Source: Nocardia seriolae NBRC 15557
Lineage (GTDB): Bacteria > Actinomycetota > Actinomycetes > Mycobacteriales > Mycobacteriaceae
NCBI RefSeq assembly: GCF_007990715.1
Contig: NZ_BJWY01000016.1
Span: forward strand, 24,743-88,742
Direction of reading: 5' to 3'
Length of the DNA: 64,000 bases
Every line of letters begins with the position of its first letter. Position 1 is the stretch's first letter. Of the stretch, positions 27,020 to 38,283 are shown in pieces. The position numbers and the translations under genes were made by a program. Below the pieces are notes generated by a model, which searched no databases, had not been told where the DNA came from, and worked only from the letters and a program-made list of their open reading frames with translations.

Positions 27020-27670
27020 CTATCGGAGCGTCGAGGGCATGGTGGCCAGGCGCAGCCAGGTGTCGTGCAGCCAGCGCGCGTAGTCGGCCGAGCTCCAGCC
27101 CAGGGTTCGGACCATGAGGTTGTAGGTGTCGGCCTGTCCGAGGGGGCCGACGGTGGTGATGATCCAGTCGAGGTCGGCCTCTGGGTGCAGCAGGCCGTCG
27201 GCACGCATAGCGCGCCAGATGTCGGCGATGTGCTGCTGGGTGGCCATGCGGCCCGCGTGACCGGCCTCGGCGATGAGGGGTTCGCTGGGTTCGGCGGCGG
27301 CCGCGGCGGCGATGAGCGGGGCGGCGCGTTCCATGAGACCGGCCGCGCCGTGGGCGTAGGCGGTGATGCGTTCCTCGAGGGTGGGCGCGGTCGCGGCGAG
27401 GATGTGCCAATCGCGGTGGGCCAGATCGATTTCCTGGGTGTCGCCGACGATGGCCACGTCGATGGCGCGCTTGAGGAGTTCGGCCTTGGTGCCGAAGCGT
27501 AGATAGACGGTACGGGCGCCGACCTCGGCGACGTCGGCGACCGCGGCCAGCGAGGTGGCGGCGTAGCCGTCGGCAATGAACAGCCGCGCGGCCGCGTCGA
27601 GGATCCTCCGCTCGGTTTCGGCCTTGCGGGCATCCCATAGCGGAGATGTCTTCTTGACACCACGGCTCAT
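27020..27670 (-). CDS. TetR-family regulator
   Basis: The 216-residue regulator has the TetR helix-turn-helix: RRILDAAARLFIADGYAATS, LAAVADVAEVGARTVYLRFG and TKAELLKRAID. The helical C-terminal half should bind an unknown ligand. ATG 27670 follows AAGGA by 8 bases and sets the start; the longer frame to 27751 crosses the operator. Divergent from a VOC-family gene, with three evenly spaced TACTGCA boxes between. Confidence 0.88.
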   Translation of the reverse strand: MSRGVKKTSPLWDARKAETERRILDAAARLFIADGYAATSLAAVADVAEVGARTVYLRFGTKAELLKRAIDVAIVGDTQEIDLAHRDWHILAATAPTLEERITAYAHGAAGLMERAAPLIAAAAAAEPSEPLIAEAGHAGRMATQQHIADIWRAMRADGLLHPEADLDWIITTVGPLGQADTYNLMVRTLGWSSADYARWLHDTWLRLATMPSTLR

Positions 27671-27682
27671 TCGCTGCATCCT

Positions 27683-27727
27683 TACTGCATCACTACCGTG
27701 ATACTGCACTATTGCATCTGTACTGCA
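27683..27727. promoter_or_regulatory. Three TACTGCA boxes at 19-bp spacing
   Basis: TACTGCA occurs at 27683, 27702 and 27721, each 19 bases apart, and ATCAC-TACC-GTGAT forms an inverted repeat between the first two. This fills the tetR/VOC divergent spacer and is the probable TetR operator. Confidence 0.7.
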
Positions 27728-27740
27728 GAGGATACCAGCA

Positions 27741-28211
27741 ATGATCCCCATTCTGGCCGGGGTGCATCACCTCAAACTTCCCGTTTCGGATCTGCCGCGC
27801 TCGATCGACTGGTACCGCACGCGGCTCGGCTACACCGTCGGCGTCGAATTCACCGAGCAGGGCGTCCTGAGGGGTGGCGTCCTGCACCATCCCGTCGGCG
27901 GTCCCATGCTCGGCCTGCGGCTGTCCCCCGAAAGGGCCGCCGCCGCAGCCGGATTCGACTATTTCTCGATCGGCGTGCCCGATCGCCCGGCAATCGAGGC
28001 GCTCGCCCGGCACCTGGAATCCCTGGGTGAATCCCACGCCGGCGTCCACCAGGCCTCGCTCGGCTGGATCCTGCCCGAACTACACGACCCGGACGGGCAC
28101 GAAATCCGCTTCTACACCGTCGAATCCCACACCGAACTCGGCGAGGACAAACTCACCATCGATAATCCCCGGGAAACAGCCGAGGCCCTCGAACGCGGCG
28201 GCGCTCGCTAG
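27741..28211 (+). CDS. VOC-family (glyoxalase/dioxygenase-like) protein
   Basis: The 156-residue protein has the paired beta-alpha-beta-beta-beta modules of the vicinal oxygen chelate fold: GVHHLKLPVSDLPRSIDWYR at the start and WILPELHDPDGHEIRFYT at the end, with metal-ligand candidates His at HHLKL and Glu at HEIRF. Substrate unknown; such proteins act as glyoxalases, dioxygenases or resistance proteins. It is probably repressed by the divergent TetR regulator. Its stop overlaps the stop of the convergent DUF1992 gene in CTAG. Confidence 0.82.
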   Translation: MIPILAGVHHLKLPVSDLPRSIDWYRTRLGYTVGVEFTEQGVLRGGVLHHPVGGPMLGLRLSPERAAAAAGFDYFSIGVPDRPAIEALARHLESLGESHAGVHQASLGWILPELHDPDGHEIRFYTVESHTELGEDKLTIDNPRETAEALERGGAR

Positions 28212-28693
28212 CGCCTTCCGAAAAGCCGTCGCCACCAAGGGGATTCGGTGGGCGGTGCCGAAACCGGCGCGATCGGCTCACGTGCCGCACGGGCGGCCGC
28301 ACGCTCCGCGCGCCACGTCTCGACGACGTCCTCCACCTTCAGGGGTCCGATCGGAACGTAAGGCCCGGTGGGCATTCGCAGCCATTCCACGATGCGTTCG
28401 TTCAGCTCGGCAACGGCAGCCCGAACTTCCTTCTCCGACCCCATGCCCCGGACGGTTTCCGGCATCCGTTCGCGTTCCCGCCGCAGCACGATGGATTCCG
28501 GCAACAGCGCGTCCCCGCCGACCCTCTCACGTTTCAAATAGCATCGCAGCCACCAGTCTTCATCGGCCGCACCCGCCGGAATGGGCTGCCCCGCACCCTT
28601 CAGATTGTCGAACTCGCCCCGCTCCACCGCCTCGCGAACCTGCTTGTCGATCCACGATTCGAAGGAGATCCCGGGCGTCTTCCGCTCGGTCAT
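28208..28693 (-). CDS. DUF1992 (DnaJ-homologue C28-like) protein
   Basis: The 161-residue protein has the DUF1992 core at the N-terminus: ESWIDKQVREAVERGEFDNL, KGAGQPIP and then RCYLKRERVGGDALLP. Members are named after a conserved domain of DNAJC28; function is unknown. A basic helical C-terminus follows. The four-base CTAG overlap of stops with the VOC gene means no terminator can sit between the convergent genes. Confidence 0.85.
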   Translation of the reverse strand: MTERKTPGISFESWIDKQVREAVERGEFDNLKGAGQPIPAGAADEDWWLRCYLKRERVGGDALLPESIVLRRERERMPETVRGMGSEKEVRAAVAELNERIVEWLRMPTGPYVPIGPLKVEDVVETWRAERAAARAAREPIAPVSAPPTESPWWRRLFGRR

Positions 28694-28759
28694 GCCCCGA
28701 TCCTACCGGCGATCGCCGACCGCACCGCCCGCCCGACCGCTCTGCCCTACCCTGGATGA

Positions 28760-29182
28760 ATGGCCGAGCGGAAACCCGGGGGACGCGGTGGGGTGCCGGT
28801 AACGGTGCGCGTGGCGGGTGTATTGGTAGCCGCCGAAGGAGCTCTCGCGCTGGCAGCGGCGGTGCACACCGGCGCGCGACTGATGAGCGGGGCGCATCCG
28901 GTCGGCGCAGTCCTCACCGCGGCCCTGCTCATAGCCCTCGCGGCCGCCGTCCTCCTGTCCGGCATCGAACTCATCCGCGGCCGCTGGTGGCCCCGCACTG
29001 TCGCGACCATCACCCAAATCCTCCTACTCGGCCTCTCCGCCCTCTCCCTCACCACCCGCCACCTCGACAACGGCCTCCCCCTCGCGCTCCTCGCCACAAC
29101 AGTCCTCACCCTCCTCTTCTCCCCACCCGCCAACCGCTGGATGGCCACCCCCTACGACCTCACCCCCACCCCCCACACCTGA
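28760..29182 (+). CDS. Small integral membrane protein
   Basis: The 140-residue protein has four hydrophobic helices (about residues 16-38, 48-72, 82-97 and 103-118) and a Pro/Thr-rich end. No catalytic motif is visible and no family is recognised. ATG 28760 begins AERKPGGRGG, a basic cytoplasmic tail consistent with the positive-inside rule. It is divergent from the DUF1992 gene. Confidence 0.65.
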   Translation: MAERKPGGRGGVPVTVRVAGVLVAAEGALALAAAVHTGARLMSGAHPVGAVLTAALLIALAAAVLLSGIELIRGRWWPRTVATITQILLLGLSALSLTTRHLDNGLPLALLATTVLTLLFSPPANRWMATPYDLTPTPHT

Positions 29183-29234
29183 CGCAGCCTCGGCGAAACG
29201 AATCGACCAGCGCGAATTCGGATACGCTCGGCCG

Positions 29235-29690
29235 ATGCCGACCCTGCTGATCGTCCATCACACGCCGTCGCCGTTCATGCAGGAGATGTTCGAGGCCGTG
29301 GTCTCCGGAGCGACCGACCCGGAAATCGAAGGCGTCGAAGTGATTCGGCGGGCGGCGCTCGGGGTGACGGTGAGCGATGTGCTGGCGGCGGATGGCTATG
29401 TGCTGGGGACTCCGGCGAATCTGGGGTACATGAGCGGGGCGCTCAAGCATGCGTTCGACACCATCTACTACCCGTGCCTGGACTCCACCCGGGGACGGCC
29501 GTACGGGCTCTACATCCACGGCAACGAGGGCACCGAGGGCGCGGAGAAGGGCGTCACCTCCATCACCACCGGGTTGGGCTGGGCGAAAGCCGCTGAGTAC
29601 GTAGTGGTCTCGGGTAAACCGTCGAAGGGCGACATCGAAGCGTGCTGGGAACTCGGCGCCACAGTCGCCGCTCAGCTGATGGGGGATTGA
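29235..29690 (+). CDS. Flavodoxin-fold NAD(P)H oxidoreductase
   Basis: The 151-residue protein has a flavodoxin-like fold: LLIVHHTPSPFMQEMFEAV at the phosphate-binding loop and DGYVLGTPANLGYMSGALKHAFD, the second FMN loop of the NADPH-dependent FMN reductase group. The small size matches stand-alone flavodoxins rather than WrbA-length proteins. The electron partner is unknown. Confidence 0.75.
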   Translation: MPTLLIVHHTPSPFMQEMFEAVVSGATDPEIEGVEVIRRAALGVTVSDVLAADGYVLGTPANLGYMSGALKHAFDTIYYPCLDSTRGRPYGLYIHGNEGTEGAEKGVTSITTGLGWAKAAEYVVVSGKPSKGDIEACWELGATVAAQLMGD

Positions 29691-29838
29691 GCCGCGAGCC
29701 GCATGTAGCGCCGATCAACGCGCTCGCTGACGAGATCCCGGAACTGCCGTGAGGCATACGCTCGCCACGAAATCGATTGGGAGGATGTTGTGCACTGGAA
29801 CGTCTGCCTGTTGCGGTGCCTGACGGCATGATGCCGGT

Positions 29839-30305
29839 ATGGCCTTCCCGTTGGATGGATTCGAGGGGTTTGTGCCTTTCGGTGCGTTGCCGACCCCGGC
29901 GGTTCCGGCGGGGGCCGGGGTTTACGTGGTGATACGGACTGCGGTGACAGCGCCGGTGTTCCGTGCGTGCAGCCCCGCCGGTTGGACCAAGGGGGATCCT
30001 TCGGTTTCGCTCGCGGAACTGCGAGCCGCGTGGGTGGCCGGGGAACCGGTGGTCTATATCGGGAAGGCGGACCCGGGGTGTCGGGCCGTCGCGGGTTGCG
30101 CAGGCGGCTGGATGAATATCGGCGGCACGGTGCCGGGCGGCGGGCCGGGCACTGGGGAGGCGGGTTGATCTGGCAGCTCGCCGACAGCGACGAGTTGCTG
30201 GTGGGCTGGCGCGAGGTTGTCGATGCTCGCGCGCTGGAGAAGGCGATGATCGCCGAGTTCGTGGCGATGCACGGCAAGCGGCCGTTTGCCAACCGCACCG
30301 GCTAG
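29839..30305 (+). pseudogene. GIY-YIG-like protein, frameshifted in a G-run
   Basis: Frame one from ATG 29839 gives GAGVYVVIR and [12 protein letters not shown], the GIY and YIG strands of the nuclease-like fold. The rest, [36 protein letters not shown] and [10 protein letters not shown], lies in the next frame and ends at TAG 30303-30305. The shift falls in CCCGGGGTG near 30078, where one more G would restore the frame. Loss of one G in the run explains it; read error or slippage must be considered. Confidence 0.7.
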
Positions 30306-30417
30306 TGCTTCACGATCCGGGTGATCTGCGCCTTCCCCCGAATTCTGGTGGCTGACGCATCCGGTGGGTGGGCCGTCATACTCGATGGGTCGTTCCGGAG
30401 GAACGGGCGAACGTGGA

Positions 30418-31110
30418 GTGTGGGAAGAGGTGACGGCCGCCGTGGAGGCGCAACAGTCGGGGATACGCCGGATCGGGCTGGTCGAGGACCATGAGTCGGT
30501 GGCGATCGGGCTTTCGGCGATGTTGGCGCCGGAGGCCGATCTGGAATTGGTGACCACGGCGGGGACCGTGGGTGAATTGCTTTCGGCGGGGCCGCGGCTG
30601 GATCTGGTGGTGCTGGATCTGCGGCTCGCGGACGGGTCTTCGCCGGAAGACAATGTGCGGGCGCTGCGGGCGCGGGGGAGCGAGGTGCTGGTGTTCACCG
30701 GTGCGGACAATCCCTTCATGGTGCGGGCCGCCGCCCGGGCGGGTGTGCTCGGCGTGGTGCGCAAGTCCGAGGACACGCAGACCGTGGTCGCCGCCGTACG
30801 GCGCGCCGCGCACGGCGAGCAGGTGGTGACCACGGACTGGGCGGCCGCCATCGATGGTGATCCGCAGCTGTCGGATGTCGGGTTGAGCCCGCGTCAGCAG
30901 CAGGTGTTGCAGCTCTACGCCTCGGGGGAGAAGGCGTCGCGGGTCGCGCGCATGACCGGGCTGTCCGAGCAGACGGTGAACGACTATCTCGGCCGCATCC
31001 GGCAGAAGTACGCCGACGCCGGCCGCCCGGCCCCCACCAAGACCGACCTGTACAAGCGGGCCGTCGAGGACGGGTGGCTGCCTGTCCCCGAACGGAATCC
31101 GCGGACATGA
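30418..31110 (+). CDS. LuxR/NarL-type response regulator
   Basis: The receiver domain has IGLVEDHESVAIGL (acidic pocket), the phospho-acceptor aspartate in LVVLDLRLADGSS, and the VFTGAD threonine. The C-terminal HTH is LSPRQQQVLQLYASGEKASR to TVNDYLGRIRQKYADAGR. It is a transcription factor activated by the kinase encoded next, whose ATG overlaps its stop (ATGA). GTG 30418 is used with GGAGG 14 bases upstream; GTG 30430 or ATG 30385 are alternatives. Confidence 0.87.
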   Translation: MWEEVTAAVEAQQSGIRRIGLVEDHESVAIGLSAMLAPEADLELVTTAGTVGELLSAGPRLDLVVLDLRLADGSSPEDNVRALRARGSEVLVFTGADNPFMVRAAARAGVLGVVRKSEDTQTVVAAVRRAAHGEQVVTTDWAAAIDGDPQLSDVGLSPRQQQVLQLYASGEKASRVARMTGLSEQTVNDYLGRIRQKYADAGRPAPTKTDLYKRAVEDGWLPVPERNPRT

Positions 31111-32396
31111 CCGCATCGGGCACCCTGGAAACCACGGCCGCACCCCGGCCGCTGCCCTCCCTCGCGGCGCTCGGCAACCGCCTGCGCCGCGGCCTGTCGG
31201 TGAAAGAGGATCCGGCCACCGCCGCCTACGACCGCATCATGCGCCGGCTGGGCATCTCGATCGGCATGGCGGGCGTCATCTTCGGCAGCTTCGAACTGCC
31301 GGAGGTGGCCGAACAGGGCCGGTACGCGCCCATGTGGTGGACGGTGGTGGCGCTGCTGCTGGCCTTCGGGTGGTATCCGGTGATCGGCGTGGTGGCGGCG
31401 GTGTCCGGGCCGCGCGCGATCCGCTTCGTATCCGGTTGCGCCGCGGTCAGTTTCCTGGCCGCGCTGGCCACCATCCCGTTCGGGCTGCACATGCACACCG
31501 TCGATGCCACCACGGTCTGGCCCTACCGCATGACACCGCTGGCCGTGACCGCGGCCGTGCTGGCCTGGCAGACCCGGCTGACCGTCACCTACCTGCTGGT
31601 CGCCGCCACCTCGGCCGCCGCCGCGACGCTGTACACGCTGCCCGCGTTCACCACCCAGCACGTGGCCGAGAATTTCCTGCGCGCGGTGGGCCTTTCGGCG
31701 TTGTTCGTCTGGTGCGGCACCGCCGCCACCGGGGCCGCCGCCCGCGTCGACCGCGAATCCGCCATCGCCAGCCGCCGCGCCGCCGCCCAGGCCGCCGCGC
31801 AGGCCCGCGACCGCGAACGCTCCCGCTTCGCCGCCCTCATCCACGACGCCGTGCTCTCCACCCTGCTGGAGGCCTCCCGCGCCGGTACCCAATCCGATGT
31901 GCTGCAACGCCAGGCCGAACGCACCCTGGAACAACTCGACGAATGCCGCGGCGCGGAAAGAGATCCCGACTTGCTCGACGCCCGCTCGGCCATCCTGTTC
32001 CTGCGTGCCGCGGTGCAGGAGATCAATCCCGGCGTCCGCTTCGCCACCCGCACCTGGCCCGGCTACGACGACCTGCGCATGCCCGTGCACTCGGCCAGCA
32101 CCATTGCCGCCGCGCTCACCGAGGCGGTGCGAAACAGCCTGCGCCACGCCGCCGTTCCCGGCCGCGAGGTGCGCCGCACGGTGACCGCCACGGTCAGCGC
32201 GGGCAGCATCCGCATCGTATTCAGCGACGACGGCGCGGGTTTCGACCTGGCCGCGGTCTCCGCCGACCGGCTCGGCCTGTCCATGAGCATCCTGGGCCGC
32301 ATGCGCCAGCTGGCCGGTGGCTCGGCCTTCGTGGAATCCCAGCTCGGCGAGGGCACCACCGTGACCCTGGTGTGGGGTGGCGATGGTTCCCGCTGA
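31107..32396 (+). CDS. Membrane sensor histidine kinase (HisKA_3-like)
   Basis: The 429-residue kinase has about five to six membrane helices (about residues 45-210), a dimerisation helix with a phospho-histidine in RFAALIHDAVLSTLLEAS, and an HATPase domain with N-box EAVRNSLRHA, G1 box FSDDGAGFD and a G2-like LGLSMSILGRM. It should phosphorylate the upstream response regulator. The next gene overlaps its end by 20 bases and encodes a kinase-like protein lacking these motifs. Confidence 0.88.
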   Translation: MTASGTLETTAAPRPLPSLAALGNRLRRGLSVKEDPATAAYDRIMRRLGISIGMAGVIFGSFELPEVAEQGRYAPMWWTVVALLLAFGWYPVIGVVAAVSGPRAIRFVSGCAAVSFLAALATIPFGLHMHTVDATTVWPYRMTPLAVTAAVLAWQTRLTVTYLLVAATSAAAATLYTLPAFTTQHVAENFLRAVGLSALFVWCGTAATGAAARVDRESAIASRRAAAQAAAQARDRERSRFAALIHDAVLSTLLEASRAGTQSDVLQRQAERTLEQLDECRGAERDPDLLDARSAILFLRAAVQEINPGVRFATRTWPGYDDLRMPVHSASTIAAALTEAVRNSLRHAAVPGREVRRTVTATVSAGSIRIVFSDDGAGFDLAAVSADRLGLSMSILGRMRQLAGGSAFVESQLGEGTTVTLVWGGDGSR

Positions 32397-33432
32397 CAGC
32401 AGCCCGCTCGACCTGGATCCCCGCTTCGGGCTGCGCGATCTGCTCGGCCTGCGCGGCAGCGCCGCCTGGCTGTTCCTGCTCATCCTGGAAGCCGTGATCG
32501 CGCTGTACATGATGCGCAATTTCGGTCAGTCCCCGGCGTGGGCGGCCGCGGCCAGCATGGTGCTCATGCTCAGCGCGGGCGCGCTGGTCACCGCGATCCC
32601 GGTGGACCCGCTGCCGATTCCGGTGGCCCTGTACGCGGCCGCCGCGCCGCCGGTCGCCACCGCGCTGACCGTCATCACCCCCGAGCACGATCTGGTGCAC
32701 GACACGGTGTGGTCGGCCTTCGCCTCGTCCTACGTGCTCGCGGTCCTGGTGTTGCGCGGGCGGATTCGCACCGCGTGGGTGGGTGTCACCGCGGTCGCGG
32801 TGGTGCTGGTCGGGCTCGGACTGATCGGCGGGCATCTGCGCCCGGGCACCCTGGTCGGCTCGCTGGTCCCGGTCGGAACCGTCACCGCCATCTCGGTTTT
32901 CACCGCGGTCATGCGTCCCATGCAGCGCTCGCTGCGCATCCTGCGCGAGGACGCCATGATGCGCGCCGCCGCCGAGGCCACCATGGCCGCCGCCGACAGC
33001 GAACGCACCCGCCAGCTCGCCCGCCTGGACCGGGTGGCCCGGCCCATTCTGGAGCGCCTTGCCGACGGTGCGGAACTCACCGCGACCGAACGCGAGGAGT
33101 GCCGCCTGCTGGAGGCCGAACTCCGCGACGGCCTGCGCGCGCCGCAGCTGGTCACCGATGAACTCAGCGGCGCGGCGCGCGGCGCGCGGGCCCGCGGCGT
33201 GGAGGTGGTGCTGCTCGACGACGGCGGTTTCGCCGGTGTCCCGGAGTGGGTCCGCAAGCGGGTGATCGATGCCGCCACAAAGGAACTCGACGCCATCAAC
33301 ACGGGTTGCGTCACCGTGCGCGTGCTGCCGCTGGGCCGTCACGTGCTGGCCACGGTGCTGGCCACCGGCCCCGACTACGACCGCCGCACCGAGATCGACA
33401 CCGACGGTCAGGGGACCGTCTCCGCCGACTGA
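32377..33432 (+). CDS. Histidine-kinase-like membrane protein without catalytic motifs
   Basis: The 351-residue protein has five to six membrane helices (about residues 28-180) and a helical segment LREDAMMRAAAEATMAAADS resembling the linker and dimerisation region of the preceding kinase. The cytoplasmic end (LLEAELRDGLRAPQLV, ARARGVEVVLLDDGGFAG) shows no phospho-histidine, N-box or DxGxG motif. A divergent HATPase-like fold is possible. GTG 32377 (or ATG 32383) lies inside the kinase gene, so all three genes are co-translated. It may be a co-sensor or regulator of the kinase. Confidence 0.75.
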   Translation: MAMVPADSSPLDLDPRFGLRDLLGLRGSAAWLFLLILEAVIALYMMRNFGQSPAWAAAASMVLMLSAGALVTAIPVDPLPIPVALYAAAAPPVATALTVITPEHDLVHDTVWSAFASSYVLAVLVLRGRIRTAWVGVTAVAVVLVGLGLIGGHLRPGTLVGSLVPVGTVTAISVFTAVMRPMQRSLRILREDAMMRAAAEATMAAADSERTRQLARLDRVARPILERLADGAELTATEREECRLLEAELRDGLRAPQLVTDELSGAARGARARGVEVVLLDDGGFAGVPEWVRKRVIDAATKELDAINTGCVTVRVLPLGRHVLATVLATGPDYDRRTEIDTDGQGTVSAD

Positions 33433-33456
33433 ACCGACCGGTCGCCCGCATTCTGG

Positions 33457-33924
33457 CTATTTGTCGGTTGCCCGATCGGTCGGATCCCAGCGACCCGGCC
33501 CGCCCCCGCGCATCTGATCGCGCAGCGCGGACTGGACCGTGGTGGACAACCACGAGTTCAGCGACTGACCGCTCTGCGCGGCCGCCTCCTCGGCCCGGTT
33601 CTTGAGCTGCTCGACCAGCCGCAGCGTCACCCGGCTGATGTCACCGGTGACCTCCTCGAAGGTCGGGTGATCCTCCTCGGCTGCGCTCTTGCGCACATCG
33701 ACGTGGGCGTCGGTGCCGTCCACCGAGACGTGGACCGTGCGGTCGGGCAGGGTGGCGCTCACCTCGGCGGCCAGCTCGGACAGCGCGGCCAGCAGCACCA
33801 GGCGGGCGGAGTTCTCGGTGGCCGCGGCCAGCGCGGCGGCCGTGGCCTGCGTTTTCTCATCGCCGAGCGCGGCGGCGGCGATCAGGTTCTCGCGCAGCTG
33901 GGCGGTGTACTTATTGAGATCCAT
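33457..33924 (-). CDS. Ribbon-helix-helix protein, HicB/antitoxin-like
   Basis: The 155-residue protein ends with an RHH-like segment, VTLRLVEQLKNRAEEAAAQS then SLNSWLSTTVQSALRDQ, typical of Arc/MetJ-type DNA-binding proteins. The N-terminal half (YTAQLRENLIAAAALGDEKT) is helical and has a beta segment near VHVSVDGTDAHVDV. No toxin gene is adjacent. A 7-bp inverted repeat lies 12 bases upstream of the ATG, suggesting autoregulation. It converges on the two-component operon. Confidence 0.72.
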   Translation of the reverse strand: MDLNKYTAQLRENLIAAAALGDEKTQATAAALAAATENSARLVLLAALSELAAEVSATLPDRTVHVSVDGTDAHVDVRKSAAEEDHPTFEEVTGDISRVTLRLVEQLKNRAEEAAAQSGQSLNSWLSTTVQSALRDQMRGGGPGRWDPTDRATDK

Positions 33925-33935
33925 GACACCAGTGT

Positions 33936-33953
33936 GGCGTCATATCTGACGCC
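33936..33953. promoter_or_regulatory. Palindromic operator before the RHH gene
   Basis: GGCGTCA-TATC-TGACGCC is a perfect inverted repeat 12-29 bases upstream of the start codon. Two copies of TGACACCA flank the area (33925 and about 33969). The position fits autoregulation by the RHH protein. Confidence 0.65.
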
Positions 33954-33971
33954 ATTCAAGGAAACTTCTGA

Positions 33972-37048
<3,077 letters not shown>

Positions 37049-37072
37049 CCCGTCAAAGGCTCAGCAGCACAA

Positions 37073-37112
37073 AACAATCGCCCCGGCAGCCTATGCTGCC
37101 GGGGCGATTGTT
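37073..37112. terminator. Strong bidirectional terminator after RNase J
   Basis: An 18-bp perfect stem (AACAATCGCCCCGGCAGC and complement) closes a CTAT loop and is followed by TTG-rich sequence. It ends the dapA-rnj operon and, on the other strand, the lipoprotein gene. Confidence 0.93.
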
Positions 37113-37181
37113 GTTGATCCTCGCCTGGGGCGTCCCGCGCTTGGGGCGGCACCCCGCCTGGGGCGGGAACTACAAGAGTTT

Positions 37182-37742
37182 CTACTTGTCCTGGCAGGCG
37201 GCGGAGTCGAGTTTGGCGGCCTTGACGATCGAGCACGCGTAGTTGTGGTCGATCTTCCAGTCGGTGCCGTCGGCCACGAAGGAGACGGTGGCGTTCTGGA
37301 CCGGCTTGCCGTCGATGGTGACGTCGGCGTCGGCCTTGAGCTTGCCGCCGGACGGGTCGCCCACGCTGGTGATCTTGATCTTGACGTTGTTGGCCTTGGC
37401 GGCGTCGACCAGCTTCTGGGCCAGTTGCGGGTCCAGCGCGGCGTCCTCGATCCAATCGGTCTTGGTCTTGGCGTCGATGGACGGGTCGAAGGCCTTGGCG
37501 ACCTTGTCGTTCAGGTCGGCGACCGACGGCTTGGCCAGGTCCGCCACGGTGGTGGGGGCCGGGGCCGCGCCGGTCTGCTTGCCGTCGCCCTCGACGCCGC
37601 CGTCGAACTTGCCCGCGGGGGCGGCCGCGCTGGTGGTGGTGGCGGTCTTGGCGGTGTCGTCGGACTTGCTGCAGGCCACCAGACCCAGGGCCGAGGTGGC
37701 CAGCATCAGCGCGGCGGTCGCGCGAAAGATGGTGTGCTTCAA
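37182..37742 (-). CDS. MTB12-like lipoprotein
   Basis: The 186-residue protein has a signal peptide with lipobox LGLVAC (Cys at about 23), a Ser/Thr/Ala-rich linker and a C-terminal domain matching the low-molecular-weight antigen MTB12 type (SVADLNDKVAKAFDPSID, ADVTIDGKPVQNATVSF). A cysteine pair at ACSIV and SAACQ may form a disulfide. The function of the family is unknown. The TTG start is set by GGGGAGA upstream; longer frames cross the neighbour. A second small exported protein precedes it on the same strand. Confidence 0.78.
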   Translation of the reverse strand: MKHTIFRATAALMLATSALGLVACSKSDDTAKTATTTSAAAPAGKFDGGVEGDGKQTGAAPAPTTVADLAKPSVADLNDKVAKAFDPSIDAKTKTDWIEDAALDPQLAQKLVDAAKANNVKIKITSVGDPSGGKLKADADVTIDGKPVQNATVSFVADGTDWKIDHNYACSIVKAAKLDSAACQDK

Positions 37743-37764
37743 CGAAATTCTCCCCGTTATTTGT

Positions 37765-38154
37765 TTACAGCTGGTAGCCGGTGGTGCAGTTCCAGTGAAT
37801 GATGGTGGCGTCGGCGGCATTGTCGGCCAGCGCCTGGTTCTTGGCGGTGACCCGCGAGGAGGCCGCACCGAAGGTGTAGTAGCCCTGGCGTGCCGAATAG
37901 GCCACCGCGCCACAGCCGTTGGCGAAGCGCGCCACGATCTTGCAGTCGTTGTAGGTGCAGGAGCTGATGGCCGCATTGCGTGCCGAGGCGGCGTCGGAGT
38001 AGTCGTAGGAGTAGCCGATCCGACCGGTGGACAGCGACAGCGCGATGGCGCCGTAGTTGTAGTCCTGGTAGGCGTTGGCCGGAGCCGCGGTTCCGGCCAG
38101 CAGGGAACCGGCGGCCGCGACCATCACGGCCGCGCCGCTGACGATCTTCTTCAA
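37765..38154 (-). CDS. Secreted DUF4189 protein
   Basis: The 129-residue protein has a signal peptide ending APANAYQ and a mature DUF4189 domain: YGAIALSLSTGRIGYSYD, ARNAAISSCTYNDCKIVARF, GCGAVAYSA and a last cysteine in HWNCTTG. The four cysteines probably pair outside the cell. DUF4189 function is unknown. TTG 38154 has AGAAGGG about 9 bases upstream and matches the TTG-AAG start of the next gene; a GTG at 38187 is an alternative. It lies 22 bases before the lipoprotein gene, a likely operon. Confidence 0.8.
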   Translation of the reverse strand: MKKIVSGAAVMVAAAGSLLAGTAAPANAYQDYNYGAIALSLSTGRIGYSYDYSDAASARNAAISSCTYNDCKIVARFANGCGAVAYSARQGYYTFGAASSRVTAKNQALADNAADATIIHWNCTTGYQL

Positions 38155-38283
38155 GGTGTGTTGCCCTTCTTGTGCTTTCGAGTCCACGACCCGATGGACC
38201 GAACGATCAAGCTACCGATACCGAAACCTCGACGCCAACCCGCTGTCGTGCATATCCCGATATGTCGCACTAAGGTTTGCCTT

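Noticed and set aside
27000..27032. Imperfect 14-bp direct repeat at the arsM-tetR junction
   Set aside because: GCTATCGGGGCGTC and GCTATCGGAGCGTC lie partly in the tetR end; too short and too local to claim a function.
33457..33924. Complete toxin-antitoxin module
   Set aside because: The RHH protein has an operator, but no toxin-like gene is adjacent on either side.
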